A stretch of 64,000 nt of DNA from Pseudonocardiaceae bacterium. GTDB taxonomy: Bacteria > Actinomycetota > Actinomycetes > Mycobacteriales > Pseudonocardiaceae. The number at the start of each line of letters is the position of its first letter. Positions within the stretch are counted from its first letter, which is position 1. This document shows positions 1 through 10,161 of the stretch, one piece after another. The notes beneath the pieces were generated by a model. The model saw only the letters and a program-made list of their open reading frames with translations, ran no database searches and was not told the DNA's origin. Location: assembly GCA_009379815.1 (NCBI GenBank), contig WHSY01000009.1, positions 22,775 through 86,774 on the forward strand, written 5' to 3'. A program made the translations under genes and the position numbers.

Positions 1-2
1 CA

Positions 3-989
3 CTGATCGCCGAGCAGGGGCAGACGTCGACCGACTGGTTGCTGCACGGGTCGCAGGAACGACCGAGCCTGGCAGCGCGCGCGCACGACCTAGACACGAT
101 CGAGGCGACACCGCGGGCCTACCGGAGAGCCGAGGAACTCGACGAGGTCTACGACACGCTGGCGGCTGCCGGTTTCGCCCGCGAGGCACCTCGCCTGCCG
201 TACGTCCGATCAAGCGGACGAATGGTCGACCAGGGGGCGGCCCTGGCGACGCGGGCGCTGGACTTCGTCGCTGCGTCCGGTGCCCGCAGCGACGTCGTCG
301 AGGACCTGCCAGACACCGTCGAGCGGGTATTCGGAACGGATGTCGGGATCGAGGACCTGCCGGGCTTCGACGGCCTCGCGTGGTGCCGAAACGGCTTCCG
401 GCTGCTCCTGATCAGCAACGGGACATCCTGGACGAGGCAGCGATACACCATCGCCCATGAGCTCGGACACGTCCTGGCCGGTGATGCGCAGGACCTTCGG
501 GTCGATCTCGACGTGATGACTCCGTCGGCGGAGCATGCACAGACCGAGATGCGCGCCAACGCCTTCGCTGCAGCCTTCTTGATGCCGGCGGGCATGATCA
601 CCTCGAGATGGCATGGTGTTGACGAGAGCCATTTCGCGCGACTGGTCGGTGAGCTTCGGGTCTCGCCGTCCGCGCTGGCCTGGCGCCTCCTGAACCTCGG
701 CCTGGTCACTACTGTCCAACGAGCGCACCTCGGCTCGATCGCCCTCTGGGAGTGTGCCGAGCGCGGAAGTTGGCTCGACTCCTACCGTGCGCTGACCCGG
801 AACCAGTCGGAGATCCGCCGTCCGGGTCTGCTGAGCCGCGAAGCTCTCCGGGCCTTCGAGGATGGTTCGGTCAGCGCACGGGTTGCCGCGCGTGTGCTCG
901 ACATCCTGCCGGAAACGCTCCTCCCGACGTCCCCGCCGCATGACGAGGCGGACGGCAGCGTCGAGAACGACCTGACCTTCGCTCCCTGA
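3..989 (+). CDS. HTH/ImmA-IrrE family metallopeptidase-regulator, 5' partial
   Basis: The reading frame is open to the left edge of the window, so the start lies outside; the first in-window candidate start is a TTG at 39, but the residues before it (ending DWLLHG) look like the tail of an XRE-type helix-turn-helix domain, so the real protein is probably longer. Counting from 39, a zinc-protease motif HELGH lies at residues 140-144, followed about 35 residues later by a conserved N-A-F-A-A-x-FLMP segment. This is the ImmA/IrrE (DUF955) pattern: such proteins cleave or inactivate partner repressors or act as antitoxin-like regulators. The PIN gene starts 3 bp after the stop, so the two form an operon and may be a toxin-antitoxin-like pair. 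Family assignment is firm; the target of proteolysis is unknown. Confidence 0.85.
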   Translation: MIAEQGQTSTDWLLHGSQERPSLAARAHDLDTIEATPRAYRRAEELDEVYDTLAAAGFAREAPRLPYVRSSGRMVDQGAALATRALDFVAASGARSDVVEDLPDTVERVFGTDVGIEDLPGFDGLAWCRNGFRLLLISNGTSWTRQRYTIAHELGHVLAGDAQDLRVDLDVMTPSAEHAQTEMRANAFAAAFLMPAGMITSRWHGVDESHFARLVGELRVSPSALAWRLLNLGLVTTVQRAHLGSIALWECAERGSWLDSYRALTRNQSEIRRPGLLSREALRAFEDGSVSARVAARVLDILPETLLPTSPPHDEADGSVENDLTFAP

Positions 990-992
990 CCC

Positions 993-1529
993 ATGTCGAG
1001 GCCGGTCCTGGTCGACACCTGCACGATCGTCAACTTCGCGGCCATCGGCCGGCTCGACCTCCTCGAAGAGGCCCTCAGTGGCTGCGGCCATTGGACCGAG
1101 GCCGCCGCCCGCGAGGTGCACTGCGCAGCCGACCATCACCCCGCGTTGTGGTCAGTCGCAGTTGCCGGATGGCTCGGCGAGCCACTGGAGCCCAGTGGGG
1201 CTGGGGACGCTGACGAAAACTTTCAGCTGCAGCGTCAGCTCGGTGGGATGCGGAGGGAGCCACGCCAGCATCTTGCCGAGGCCGAGTCCATTCACATGAT
1301 CCTCCGGTCTCCGCAGTACGCAGGCGCGGTCCTGCTCACCGACGACCGTCCCGCCGGGGATCTCGCGGTCAAGCGAGGTGTCGAGGTGTGGTTGAGCACG
1401 GACCTCCTCGCGCAGGCATTCAGCGACGGTCACATCGGCTGCCCGGCGGCGTACGAGCTGCTCCTGGACATGGACCAGGCGGGCCGAGGCGTCCACGTGC
1501 CTCCCGATCACCAGCGGGTGTGTCCGTAG
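993..1529 (+). CDS. PIN-domain protein, probable nuclease or toxin partner
   Basis: A 178-residue protein with a PIN-like layout: an N-terminal VDTCTIVNFA strand carrying the first acidic residue (D8), a central acidic segment (AEAES, around residue 95) and a late TDDRPAGDLA segment (around residue 116). These acidic positions coordinate metal in PIN ribonucleases. It starts 3 bp after the ImmA/IrrE gene, so both are probably one transcript. PIN proteins paired with a small upstream regulator are usually toxins; here the upstream partner is a metallopeptidase with a probable HTH domain rather than a short antitoxin, which is less usual. Activity as a toxin is inferred from context and not shown by sequence. 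Confidence 0.75.
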   Translation: MSRPVLVDTCTIVNFAAIGRLDLLEEALSGCGHWTEAAAREVHCAADHHPALWSVAVAGWLGEPLEPSGAGDADENFQLQRQLGGMRREPRQHLAEAESIHMILRSPQYAGAVLLTDDRPAGDLAVKRGVEVWLSTDLLAQAFSDGHIGCPAAYELLLDMDQAGRGVHVPPDHQRVCP

Positions 1530-1675
1530 GGCAACAGTCACGTGCGCGAGCGATCCGGCCCGTCCGGTCGCAGGCTCAAGTCAGGGCAGTCGCTTCCCCG
1601 GCCGTCACTCCGTTCCGCCGCAGCTCCAGCATGTCCTCCTGGCGCGGTTGACCGAAAATGAGTCAGTAAAGACGA

Positions 1676-1709
1676 GGTCGGGTTGCTACGCGACAGGTTC
1701 AACCCGACC
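1676..1709. terminator. Inverted repeat between convergent genes, probable bidirectional terminator
   Basis: Perfect 10-bp arms GGTCGGGTTG (1676-1685) and CAACCCGACC (1700-1709) with a 14-base loop lie between the PIN gene on the plus strand and the gene ending at 1740 on the minus strand. There is no clear T tract, as is common in GC-rich actinobacteria. Confidence 0.6.
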
Positions 1710-1739
1710 ACAGCGAGCTCGGCCTGCGGGGGCCCCAGT

Positions 1740-2075
1740 TCATCGCCAACGGTGGGGCGGCGGGAGCCATAGCTCCGACGGCGGACGGCGGTCGAGGCCG
1801 GGCGCGCCGCGCTCGTAGGGCGCAGGGAGGTCGAGCAGCTCGGCGATGACGTCGGCGGTGGAGCCGGCCTGGTACCAGACCACGGCGGGGTGGTCCTCGT
1901 CGCGGCAGCGTGCGGCCAGCGCGTCATGCTCGTCGTGGATGAGCACCGTCTCGATGTGCCCGGCGCGTACTCGGGTTGCCTGGAGAGTGGCGATCTCGCC
2001 GTGGGCGTCGCGGTGTGCCAGGAACCCAAAGCCGGCGCGCTTGAGGTCGCGGACCCGGTCGAGAGCATCGGTCAT
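1740..2075 (-). CDS. Conserved hypothetical protein, coupled to upstream Cys/His protein
   Basis: A 111-residue protein beginning MTDALDRVRDLKRAGFGFLA. The ATG at 2075 is chosen because it overlaps the stop of the upstream gene in an ATGA junction, so translation is probably coupled. The middle contains an alternating pattern (GHIETVLIHDEHDALAARCR) and the end is proline- and tryptophan-rich (ELWLPP). I recognise no catalytic motif, signal peptide or membrane segment. Actinobacteria commonly carry this kind of short protein next to a small zinc-binding-type protein, often in accessory regions; I do not know the function. A longer frame reaches 2270 but the added residues are low-complexity and overlap the neighbour. 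Confidence 0.55.
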   Translation of the reverse strand: MTDALDRVRDLKRAGFGFLAHRDAHGEIATLQATRVRAGHIETVLIHDEHDALAARCRDEDHPAVVWYQAGSTADVIAELLDLPAPYERGAPGLDRRPPSELWLPPPHRWR

Positions 2076-2386
2076 GACCGCGCTCGGTGGGATCGCGGGC
2101 GGTGGCGGGCGTCGGGGTGACGGGTACCGCCCGCCACCACCCGCGAACGGACGGCCCGCGGCGTGGGGCGACCGCAGCGCGGACCGGCCGGGTCGTGGAG
2201 TCGTGCACACCGGCAGCAGAGGTGCTCCTGGGGCAGGAGCAGTGACGCCGGAAGCACCCGATGCCCGCACAGCGCGGCACAGCCGGTGAGTCGATGGGCT
2301 ATGAACTCCCGGTCTGGTACGAGATGGGCGATGCCGTCGCGGGCACAGCGCATCCAGATGGCGTCAGTCGGCTGGCGGGATCTCAC
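2072..2386 (-). CDS. Small Cys/His-rich protein, possible zinc binder
   Basis: The frame encodes a core WMRCARDGIAHLVPD followed by ALCGHRVLPASLL and CCRCARLH. The spacing of Cys and His (C-x-x-x-x-x-x-H, CGH, C-C-x-C) suggests a small metal-binding fold of a type common in actinobacterial accessory regions, where the segment DGIAHLV...ALCG is typical. The GTG at 2386 is my choice; the frame stays open to 2524, but that would overlap the epimerase gene end, and an internal ATG at 2353 is another option. Its stop overlaps the next start (ATGA), so both genes are likely co-translated. The C-terminal 40 residues are arginine-rich and may not be conserved. Function unknown. Confidence 0.45.
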   Translation of the reverse strand: MRSRQPTDAIWMRCARDGIAHLVPDREFIAHRLTGCAALCGHRVLPASLLLPQEHLCCRCARLHDPAGPRCGRPTPRAVRSRVVAGGTRHPDARHRPRSHRARS

Positions 2387-2486
2387 GCCGAGAGCGTGGA
2401 CCGGTGTGGCGGAAGCAGGCGAGGTTGTTGCGATGAGGAGTTCGCATACGCCGGTTCCCTGTATGCGGTCGGGGCATAACCGCAGC

Positions 2487-3397
2487 TCAGACGGCGTTCC
2501 AGGCGTCCGCGACGATCGTGGCAATGTCGGAGCGCGGGGAGGCCCAGCCGAGCTCGGCGCGAACCCGCGAGCTGTCGGCGACCAGCTCGGGCGGTTCCGG
2601 GGCCGCCGGCCCGTAGGAGACTGGGACGGTGTGGCCGGTTACCTCGGGCACCGTGTCCAGCAGCTCCAGGATGCTGGCTCCTCGGCCGCTGCCGACGTTG
2701 TAGGGGATCCACTGCCCGGGCCTGCATGCGCTCAGTGCGAGGCACACGGCGTCGGCCATGTCCTCGACGTGCAGGTAGTCACGGACAGCGGAGCCGTCGC
2801 CGTTGACGCGCAGCTCGGGCGCCTGCCCCTGTAGTGCGGCGACGATCTTGGGAATCAGCCTGGTGGTGTCCCGATCGGCTTCCCAGCGGCGGAGCCGGCA
2901 AGGTTCAGCGCGCGGAGGCTGATGGCACCGATTGCCCCGGTCGCGGCGAGTCCGGCTGCCATGTGGTCGGCGGCGAGTTTGCTCGCGCCGTAGGGGTTGG
3001 CTGGGCAGGTCGGTACATCTTCAGTGATCAGCTGGCGCTCTGGGGTGCCGTAGACGGCGCAGGTGGATGCCAGCACGATTACTGGAGGTCGCGGTTGTCT
3101 ATTCAGTGCTTCGAGCAACGCGAGCGTTCCGCCGGCATTGACGCGCCAGTACCGCAACGGGTCGGCCGGCGAGTCCCGTGCGCGGGCTACGGCGGCGAGG
3201 TGGCATACGCCGTCCACATCGGGCAACGAGACGAGACCGGTGCCATCACCGAGGCCACCCAGCACAGTGGAGTGCGCGTCGCGGACAGTGGCGGCTGGGT
3301 CGCGGATCAGCGCGACAACCTCATGCCCGGTTCTGGCCAGCGCGGGAACCACGGCGCGGCCGAGGAAACCGGTGGCGCCGGTGACCAGGACGCGCAT
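2487..3397 (-). pseudogene. NAD-dependent epimerase/dehydratase (UDP-sugar epimerase-like), frameshifted
   Basis: Two pieces join into one short-chain-type epimerase of about 303 residues. The first piece (3397 down to about 2870) has the nucleotide-binding GATGFLG motif at residues 7-13, a SxxxYG segment after the serine of VIVLAST, and the catalytic YxxxK as YGASK. The second piece continues with DTTRLIPKIV, a conserved DYLHVEDMADA and a C-terminal GRGASILELL. The join needs one extra base in the CCC run at 2870-2872, so the gene either lost a base or the run is misread. Members interconvert UDP-hexoses or dTDP-sugars at C4. A small unidentified gene ends 4 bp upstream of its ATG, so they were one operon. 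Confidence 0.75.
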
Positions 3398-3401
3398 GCG
3401 C

Positions 3402-3628
3402 TCAGCCTGCCAGTAGCAGCCGGCGGTGCTGCCACGCGAGATCGATCAGTGCGCGGGCGACCGGGGACAGCGGCTCGGCTGCCAGCCGCACGAGCGTGTC
3501 GGCGCAGAACGGGACACCGGCGAGCGGGTTGCTTGCAGCCGGAACCCTTCGAGCAGGCCAGCCGCCCGCCGTACGAACGGCACCTCACCGGTGACCTCGC
3601 CGAGGTGCTCGGCATCACGGACGTCCAT
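3402..3628 (-). pseudogene. Unidentified small protein upstream of the epimerase, frameshifted
   Basis: Two reading frames join into about 75 plausible residues: first MDVRDAEHLGEVTGEVPFV and a helical RRAAGLLEGFRLQAT, then PLAGVPFCADTLVRLAAEPL and a C-terminal LIDLAWQHRRLLLAG. One more base in the GGG run at 3526-3528 (plus strand) restores the frame. The stop lies 4 bp before the epimerase ATG, which supports real coding on this strand. Upstream of 3628 the frame stays open for a while but contains low-complexity GCC repeats, so the start is uncertain. I do not recognise the family. Confidence 0.4.
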
Positions 3629-3801
3629 CAGGCACGGTGCGACCGGATCCTTCCGCTGCCGGCGCGCAGCCGTGACGCCGCGGGCACGGAGCTCGTGAGC
3701 GTGTACACGCCGTCGCCGCCGTCGCCGCCGCCGCCGCCACGATCACCGGCGCGGGGCCGACCGCCGCGGGGTCACGGCGGGAGTCGGACGAACCCGCCCG
3801 C

Positions 3802-6800
3802 GTGGCGCGGTGGAAGAACGCCCTGCTCGACCTCAGCCTGCGCAACCGATTGATCAACTTCACGGAGCGTTCCAGGCTCTCGCTTACCGTGCCGCACGGC
3901 AGGCTGGGACGGCTCGAGGACATCCTCCACGACGACAAGGCGGTATCGCTGCGCGCCTCGGACGAGCTCAGCGAGATCGACCGCCAGCGCGGTGTCCGCA
4001 CCGGCCGCGACCTGTCCGACGACCGGCGCGCCGAGCTGCTCGACACCCAGCGCAGCGTGTTCGCCGACATCACCGACGCGGCGTACACGACCCGGTTGCG
4101 GGGGCTGGCCTACAAGGCGCGGACGATCACCGAGGAGACCGGTGCGAACAACCTCTACCTCGCGCTCGGCTCGCTCGTCTGGGAGCTCGACGGTCGCCCG
4201 CTGCGGTCTCCGCTGATCCTGGTGCCGGTGGTGCTCAAGGCGGCCTCGCGCGGCGGCCGCTACCGGATCACCCTCGACGACGCCGGCATGTCGACACCGA
4301 ACTACTGCCTGCTGGAGAAGCTCCGGCAGGTGCACGGCCTGACGATTCCGGGACTCGCCGAACCGCCGCAGGACGGTGCGGGCATCGACCTCGACGCTGC
4401 CTTCCACGCCACTCGTGACGCGCTGGCCGCCCGCAGCCTCTCCTACCGGGTCGAGGAGACCGCCGACCTCGCCATCCTGCAGTTCGCCAAGTTCCGGCTG
4501 TGGAAGGACCTCGACGAGAACTGGCGCACCTTCACCGCCAACCCACTCGTCGCCCACCTCGTCCGCAGCCCCACCGAGGTGTTCACCGACCCGGTCGATG
4601 AACCGGCGGGTGCGAACCTCGACGAGCTGGCCGAGCGGTGTCCCGTGCCCGCGGACTCGTCGCAGCTGCGGGCGGTGGCCGAGGCAACCGCCGGGCGCAC
4701 GTTCGTGCTCGAGGGGCCGCCCGGCACCGGGAAGTCCCAGACCATCACCAACCTGCTCAGCCGCGCCGTCGCCGACGGCAAGCGGGTGCTGTTCGTCGCC
4801 GAGAAGCGGGCCGCGCTCGACGTGGTCCAGCGGCGCCTCGACGAGGTGGGCATGGGACCGCTCTCCCTGGACCTGCACGACAAGGGCAGCCGGCCCGCAG
4901 CCGTCCGGGACCAGATCAAGCAGGCCCTGGAGTACGAGGTCCCGGTCGATCACCCGGGTCTCGCCGCGCGGCTCGACGACCTCCAGTCCGCCCGGCGCCG
5001 CCTCACCCGGTACGCCTACAAGCTGCACGAGCCGAACGCGGCTCGGCTGTCGCTGTACTCCGCGCGGGACTCGGAGCTCGCGATCGACGGCGATGTCACG
5101 GAGATGCCCGTCCCCGAGAGCTTCGTCGGTGCCAGCAGCCGAGACGACGTCGAGGCGTTCCGGCAGCTGTTCCGGACCCTGCCGGACGTTGCCGACCCGG
5201 CGAGGGCTCGGCCGGACCACCCCTGGGCGTTCGTCGACGCTGCAGGGGCGGATGCCCCGTCCGTCGAGCACGTGCTGGCCGCTGCACGGCAGCTCGACGC
5301 CGCGATCACCGCGCTTCCCCACGGGACCGTGCTCGACGGCCCGCTGCGCACGGCGCGGACCCCGGCGGACCTGCGGGTGCTGGCCGAGGTGATGCGGGAC
5401 GGCTGGCCGCCCGCGTTGCTCGACGAGGTCCGGACCGAGGGCTGGATCGACGCCGCGAACCGGGCGGTCCAGCAGGTGTCCGAGTTCGCCGCGACCGCGC
5501 ACCCGGGCATGGAGACGGTCACCCCGGACGTCCTCGATCTCCCGCTGGCGGAGATCGACGAGGCCGCCCGAGCAGCCGCGGGTTCGGGCTTCCTCGGTCG
5601 GAAGAAGCGGCTGGTCGCGGAGCGCGACCGGCTCGCCCCGGTGCTGCGTCAGGGTGTGCAGGTCCGGCCCAAGAAGCTGCCCGAGTTGACCGCGGCGCTC
5701 GCCGCCGTCGCGAACGGCGTGCAGGAGCTTGCCCGGCAGGTCGGCAGCGTTACGGGCTCACCCCGCCACCCGGGTGGAACCCGTTCACCGACGACGGTCA
5801 GCGGCTGCTCGTCGACCGCATCGCGCGGCTGCGGTGGTCGGCGTCGGTCGTCGATCCCGATCCGGCTGATCACGACCGCGCCGGCTTCGTCCACGCGCTG
5901 CGTGACCTGCTCGCGGGGGGCGGTGATGCCGATCCGCAACCGGTGGCCGACGTGGCGGCGGCGGGCGACGCGTTTGTCCGCGCCTGCCGGATCGCCCCGC
6001 AGGCGCTGGCCGATTGGGCGGGCAAGGCCGGGCTGGTCACGGCCTGGGAGCGCAGCCGCAGCAGCCGCGACCTCGACGACGATGAGCTCGGCTCGCTGCG
6101 GCACTGGCTGCGGCTGGTCGCCCATCTCGAACCGTTGCGCGGCGCCCACCTCACCGAGGCCCGGCACCGCATACTGCGCGGCGAGCTCGACGTCGACGAA
6201 TCCCTGCGGGCATTCGAGCTCGGGCTCGCGCGGGCATCGGTGCGCGAGCGAGGCCGCTCCACCGGCCTCGACGCCTTCGACCCGTCGGTGGACGAGAAGG
6301 GTGTGCAGCGGTTCGTCTCCGCCACCTCCACGGTGCGCGAGCACCTTCGAACCGCGGTGGCCCAGGAGGGGCTGCGGACGCGTCCCTTCGACCCGACCGC
6401 CACGGGTGGACAGGTCGGGCAGCTGCGCCGGCAGCTCACCCGCCAGCGGGGCGGGATGAAGATCCGCGAACTGATGAGCACCTACGGCGACGTGATCACC
6501 CGAGCCATGCCCTGCGTCCTGGTCAGCCCGGACTCGCTGGCCCGATTCTTCCCCGCGACCGCTGGTCTGTTCGACATCGTCGTGTTCGACGAGGCGTCAC
6601 AGGTGCGGGTCGCCGATGCCATCGGCGCGATGGGCCGTGCCCGGTCGGTGGTCGTCGTCGGGGACAGCGAGCAGATGCCGCCCACGTCCTTCGCCGAGAG
6701 CACGGCGGCGACCGGGGACGACGACTCGGAGGACGGCCCGGAGGCGGTCGAGGACGAGGAGTCCATCCTCACCGAGTGCGTGCAGGCCCGCGTCGGTCGC

Positions 6801-8531
6801 CACCGGCTGTCCTGGCACTACCGCAGCCAGGACGAGTCACTCATCGCCTTCAGCAACCACCACCACTACGACGGTGGGCTGTCCACGTTCCCCGCACCTG
6901 GCGGCGGGCTGGAGGCCGGCATCGGCGTCTCGCTCGTCCGTGTCGACGGCCACTTCCACCGCTCGGGCAAGCGGGGCGTGCTGCAAACCAATCCTGCGGA
7001 GGCCGAGGCGATCGTCGCCGAGATCCGCCGGCGGTTCGACGCATCACCGGATGTGCTGCCGTCGATCGGCGTCGTGACGTTCAACCAGCCGCAACGCGCA
7101 CACATCGAGGGGCTGCTGCGCGACAGCGACGATCCGCGGATCGTCGAGGCGCTCGACGAGGCCTCCGACGGCCTGTTCGTGAAGAATCTGGAGAACGTGC
7201 AGGGCGACGAGCGGGACACCGTGCAGTTCTCCACGGCATTCAGCGTGAACGATCGTGGGATTCTGCCGCTGAACTTCGGTCCGCTCAACCGCGCCGGGGG
7301 CCAGCGGCGGCTCAACGTCGCCGTCACCCGGGCGCGCCGCCAGGTGATCGTCTTCTCCAGCTTCGCTCCCGAGCAGCTGCGAGCCGAGGAGACATCCTCG
7401 GTCGGCATCAGGAACCTGCGCAGTTACCTCGACCTGGCCGCCCGCGGGCCGTCCGTGCTTCCCTCCGACCTCCGCCGGCGCACCGAGCCGGACCGCCATC
7501 GCGACGAGATCGCCGAGGCATTGCGTGCCCGCGGGCTGACGGTTCGCACGGATGTCGGGCTGTCCGGTTTCAAGGTCGACCTCACCGTGGCGACGGCTGA
7601 CCAGCCGGACCGGCCGGTGGCGGCCGTGCTGCTCGACGGGAAGGCGTGGTGGGCGAGGGCGACAGCCGGAGACCGCGACGGGCTGCCCATCCAGGTCCTC
7701 TCCGGGCTGATGGGCTGGCCGGCGGTCGAGCGTGTCTGGCTTCCGGAGTGGCTCGCTGACCGCGAGTCGGTCGTCGAGCGGCTCGTCGGCGTGACGGAGG
7801 AGGCTGCGCTTGGTGACCGCCCACTGTCGATCGCGCCGTCGCCCGTCACTGAGCTGGTGCTTGACGAGCAACCGCGTGAGCGGCCGGAACCGGTCGCCAC
7901 TGTGTCACGAGGCATTGCCGCGCGGGTGGGAGATGGCCCAGCGGCCAACCGGTCTCCTGCAGCCGGGCCCCGCGGCATGGGCCCTGTGCCGTTCGTCCCC
8001 TGGGCTGGGGGGTTGTTCGGTGGCGTCGACGTGCTGGACGAGCTGCCGGGTCGTGGTGCGACGCAGATTGTTGCTGGCGCACTTGCCAAGGTCGTGGCGA
8101 CCGAGGGTCCAGTCCATCCGGACCGGCTCGCCAAGCTCGTCGGAGGGTTATTCGGATTGGAGCGTGTCTCCGGCGGTCGCCGGGCGGCGATCCTGCAGGC
8201 GTTGCCCGCGGACCTGCGGATCGACGACGAGTCCGTGGTGTGGCCGGCTCATCGCACACCTGGAGAATGGACCGGGTTTCGTACATCCCCCGAGGTGGCC
8301 GAGCGGCCGCTCGAACACGTGCCGCTGCGCGAGATCGTCAACGCGATGGCGGAGCACGCCCGGAGTGCGGCCGGCATGCCCGTGCGGGAACTGCACCGCG
8401 AAGTGCTCGCTGTTTTTGGCTTCCGGCGACTGACGGCCGGGGTCGAGGAGCGTCTCGACTCGGCCGTGGACCTCGGGATCACGCTCGGGCGCCTGCGCAT
8501 CGACCAGGACGGCATCGTGCACCCGGCCTGA
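3802..8531 (+). pseudogene. DUF4011-SF1 helicase-endonuclease-DUF3320 protein (Hhe-like), frameshifted
   Basis: About 1576 residues after correcting one frameshift near 5750, where a TT that should read TTT separates ELARQVGSV from YGLTPPPGWNPF. Domains in order: DUF4011 at the N terminus (NALLDLSLRNRLINF); an SF1 helicase with Walker A GPPGTGKSQT near residue 309, Walker B DEASQ, a GDSEQMPPTSF motif and a late RARRQVIVF segment; an MTES_1575/Vsr-like nuclease domain (RHRDEIAEALRARGL...FKVDLTV) beginning near nt 7490; and a C-terminal DUF3320 region with VHPDRLAKLVGGLFGLER. This architecture matches helicase-Vsr proteins reported as single-gene antiphage defence (Hhe). The GTG at 3802 follows in-frame DEPAR codons, so the true start may be upstream; an in-frame TGA at 3673 limits it. 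Its position near Qat and ImmA/PIN genes supports a defence role, which is inferred. Confidence 0.8.
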
Positions 8532-8605
8532 TTCCACAGAGGCGGGTCGTCAAGTTCGAGCGATGGCGTCCGGCTGCTATCCAGCCAGCGCTGCCGCCAG
8601 GAGTC

Positions 8606-9907
8606 TCACGGTTTCGGAAGCGCGGGCACCGGCCGCGACGGTGGTGACTGTCGCGTGTCCCATCGGGTGCTGGCGAGCCGCCGCTCGGCGAAGGTGAGCA
8701 GCTCGAAAACGTCTCGCGCGAAGTAGCCCGTGGTCGCTCGCTCCACGCGCTTACGGACCACGATCCCGGCGTCGGCCAGCTCCTCCAACGCGGCGCGCGC
8801 GGCGGGGTGCGACACGGCGAGCAGCCGCTGGACGGTCCGTGCGGTGACGAGTGGCGTCTCCGGGAGAAGCTCGATGAGGCGCGCGACCGCCGAATCCGCC
8901 CGCGGAACCCGGCGTACTCCCTGAGCATTGCGGCGGGCGGCAAGCTGTTCTCGCCAGCGTGCCCGCAGCTCGGCCAGCTCGGAGGTGAACCGGACGACCT
9001 GCTCGGCAGCCAGATCCGCAGCCTCGAGAAACGTGCGCAGCCAGGTCTCGACACCGGACTGGGCGGCATCCGAGGACGCCGCTGCCTCGTACCGGTAGGC
9101 GGTGAGCCCGTCGAGGTAGGCGTCCGACCGGGTGAGCAGCACCAGGCTGAGCGGGAGCACGGCGAACGGCGTCAGGCCGCGCCGGGTCAGCACGGTGTGG
9201 ATGAGCGCGCGACCCACCCGCCCGTTGCCATCGGTGTAGGGGTGGATGGTCTCGAACTGAGCGTGGACGAGTGCAGCTTGAATGAGCGGGGCGTGCGTGC
9301 CGCCTACCGCGTACTGGACGAGGTCCTCCATCAGCGCCCCGACACGCTCCGGTGGTGGCGGGACGAACTGCGCATCCAAGGGGTGCCAGTCGCTTCCGCC
9401 GATCCAGTTCTGCACGATGCGCTGACCGTGGTGCCTCTCATCTGGCAGCAGGGCCTGGTGCAGGTCGTCGATAGCCGCCGCAGTGATCGTCGGTGCCGTG
9501 GCGAGCTCGCTCGCTGCTTTCCGCAGTGTCGTGATGTTGTTGGCGACGAGCCCGGCCGTGCGGGTGAAGCTCGTCGTTGCGAGCTGCTCGGACTGGGCCA
9601 GCTCCGCCAGCGCGAGCTGTTGCGGGGACACCTGCATCCCCTCGATGCGCGACGAGGCGATCGCCTCGGAACGGAGCAAGAAGCGCGCCAGACCTTCGAG
9701 GCTGCTGGCCTCGGGCGCGGCGCTGAGCCGCCGTACGTCGGCTTCCACATCGGCTGCTCGTGCCGCGAGCTCGCCACTCAGTACGACGGGACGGTGGACC
9801 AGATCGTCCGGCAGATAGGCGCGGTAGCTCCCACCGCGCTGGCCGCTGCGGCTCGGCGCCTCGAACGACGGCACCCACCGCTGCTCAACCCAGGAGCCCA
9901 CTCGCAT
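8606..9907 (-). CDS. Fic family AMPylase-type protein with C-terminal winged helix
   Basis: A 433-residue Fic protein. The catalytic motif HPYTDGNGRVGR begins at H222, which is the HPFx(D/E)GNGRxxR signature of enzymes that transfer AMP (or other nucleotide or phosphate groups) to hydroxyl side chains. An N-terminal SSRIEG near residue 90 is the inhibitory-helix motif of class II Fic proteins, so the enzyme should be autoinhibited. A central WIGGSDWHPLDAQFVPPPP segment is the usual flap region, and the C terminus has a winged-helix-like part (TVQRLLAVSHPAARAALEEL). It is convergent with the DUF4011 gene, 74 bp away. Similar multi-domain Fic proteins are common and often chromosomal; the substrate cannot be read from sequence. 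Confidence 0.9.
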   Translation of the reverse strand: MRVGSWVEQRWVPSFEAPSRSGQRGGSYRAYLPDDLVHRPVVLSGELAARAADVEADVRRLSAAPEASSLEGLARFLLRSEAIASSRIEGMQVSPQQLALAELAQSEQLATTSFTRTAGLVANNITTLRKAASELATAPTITAAAIDDLHQALLPDERHHGQRIVQNWIGGSDWHPLDAQFVPPPPERVGALMEDLVQYAVGGTHAPLIQAALVHAQFETIHPYTDGNGRVGRALIHTVLTRRGLTPFAVLPLSLVLLTRSDAYLDGLTAYRYEAAASSDAAQSGVETWLRTFLEAADLAAEQVVRFTSELAELRARWREQLAARRNAQGVRRVPRADSAVARLIELLPETPLVTARTVQRLLAVSHPAARAALEELADAGIVVRKRVERATTGYFARDVFELLTFAERRLASTRWDTRQSPPSRPVPALPKP

Positions 9908-9958
9908 CTCCCCGCCCGACGAGGCCAGCTTGCCACATGATGCAACCTTGATTCTTTA

Positions 9959-9986
9959 AACTTACATCCGCGAGGTTGTGATGCAA
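9959..9986 (-). promoter_or_regulatory. Possible promoter of the first fic gene
   Basis: On the minus strand a TTGCAT (9986-9981) and a TAAGTT (9964-9959) are separated by 16 bases, inside the only AT-rich patch of the interval, about 50 bases before the ATG at 9907. The repeated octamer TGATGCAA (9938-9945 and 9979-9986) flanks it and could be a regulator site. Both calls rest only on pattern. Confidence 0.3.
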
Positions 9987-10161
9987 GGAAAGGCGCGAGT
10001 GTGTTGGTGCGGGTGTCGCGCGGGCGCCGGAGCACCTTCGTGACGAACGAGGCTACCTTTGGTCAACGCCTGCGACATCCGAGTGCTTTCCTCGCCAGCC
10101 CGTTGACCGGTCACCCACGGTACCTACTGTGGATCGCAGGGTAGCGACCGAGGGGGCGTGG

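Noticed and set aside
3680..3760. Coding in the GCC/CCG repeat before the DUF4011 gene
   Set aside because: The stretch translates only to Pro/Ala repeats in all frames; it may be part of a lost N terminus, but no start is supported.
3772..5502. Long minus-strand frame opposite the DUF4011 gene
   Set aside because: The plus strand matches a known family through its whole length; the minus frame has no domain or ribosome site.
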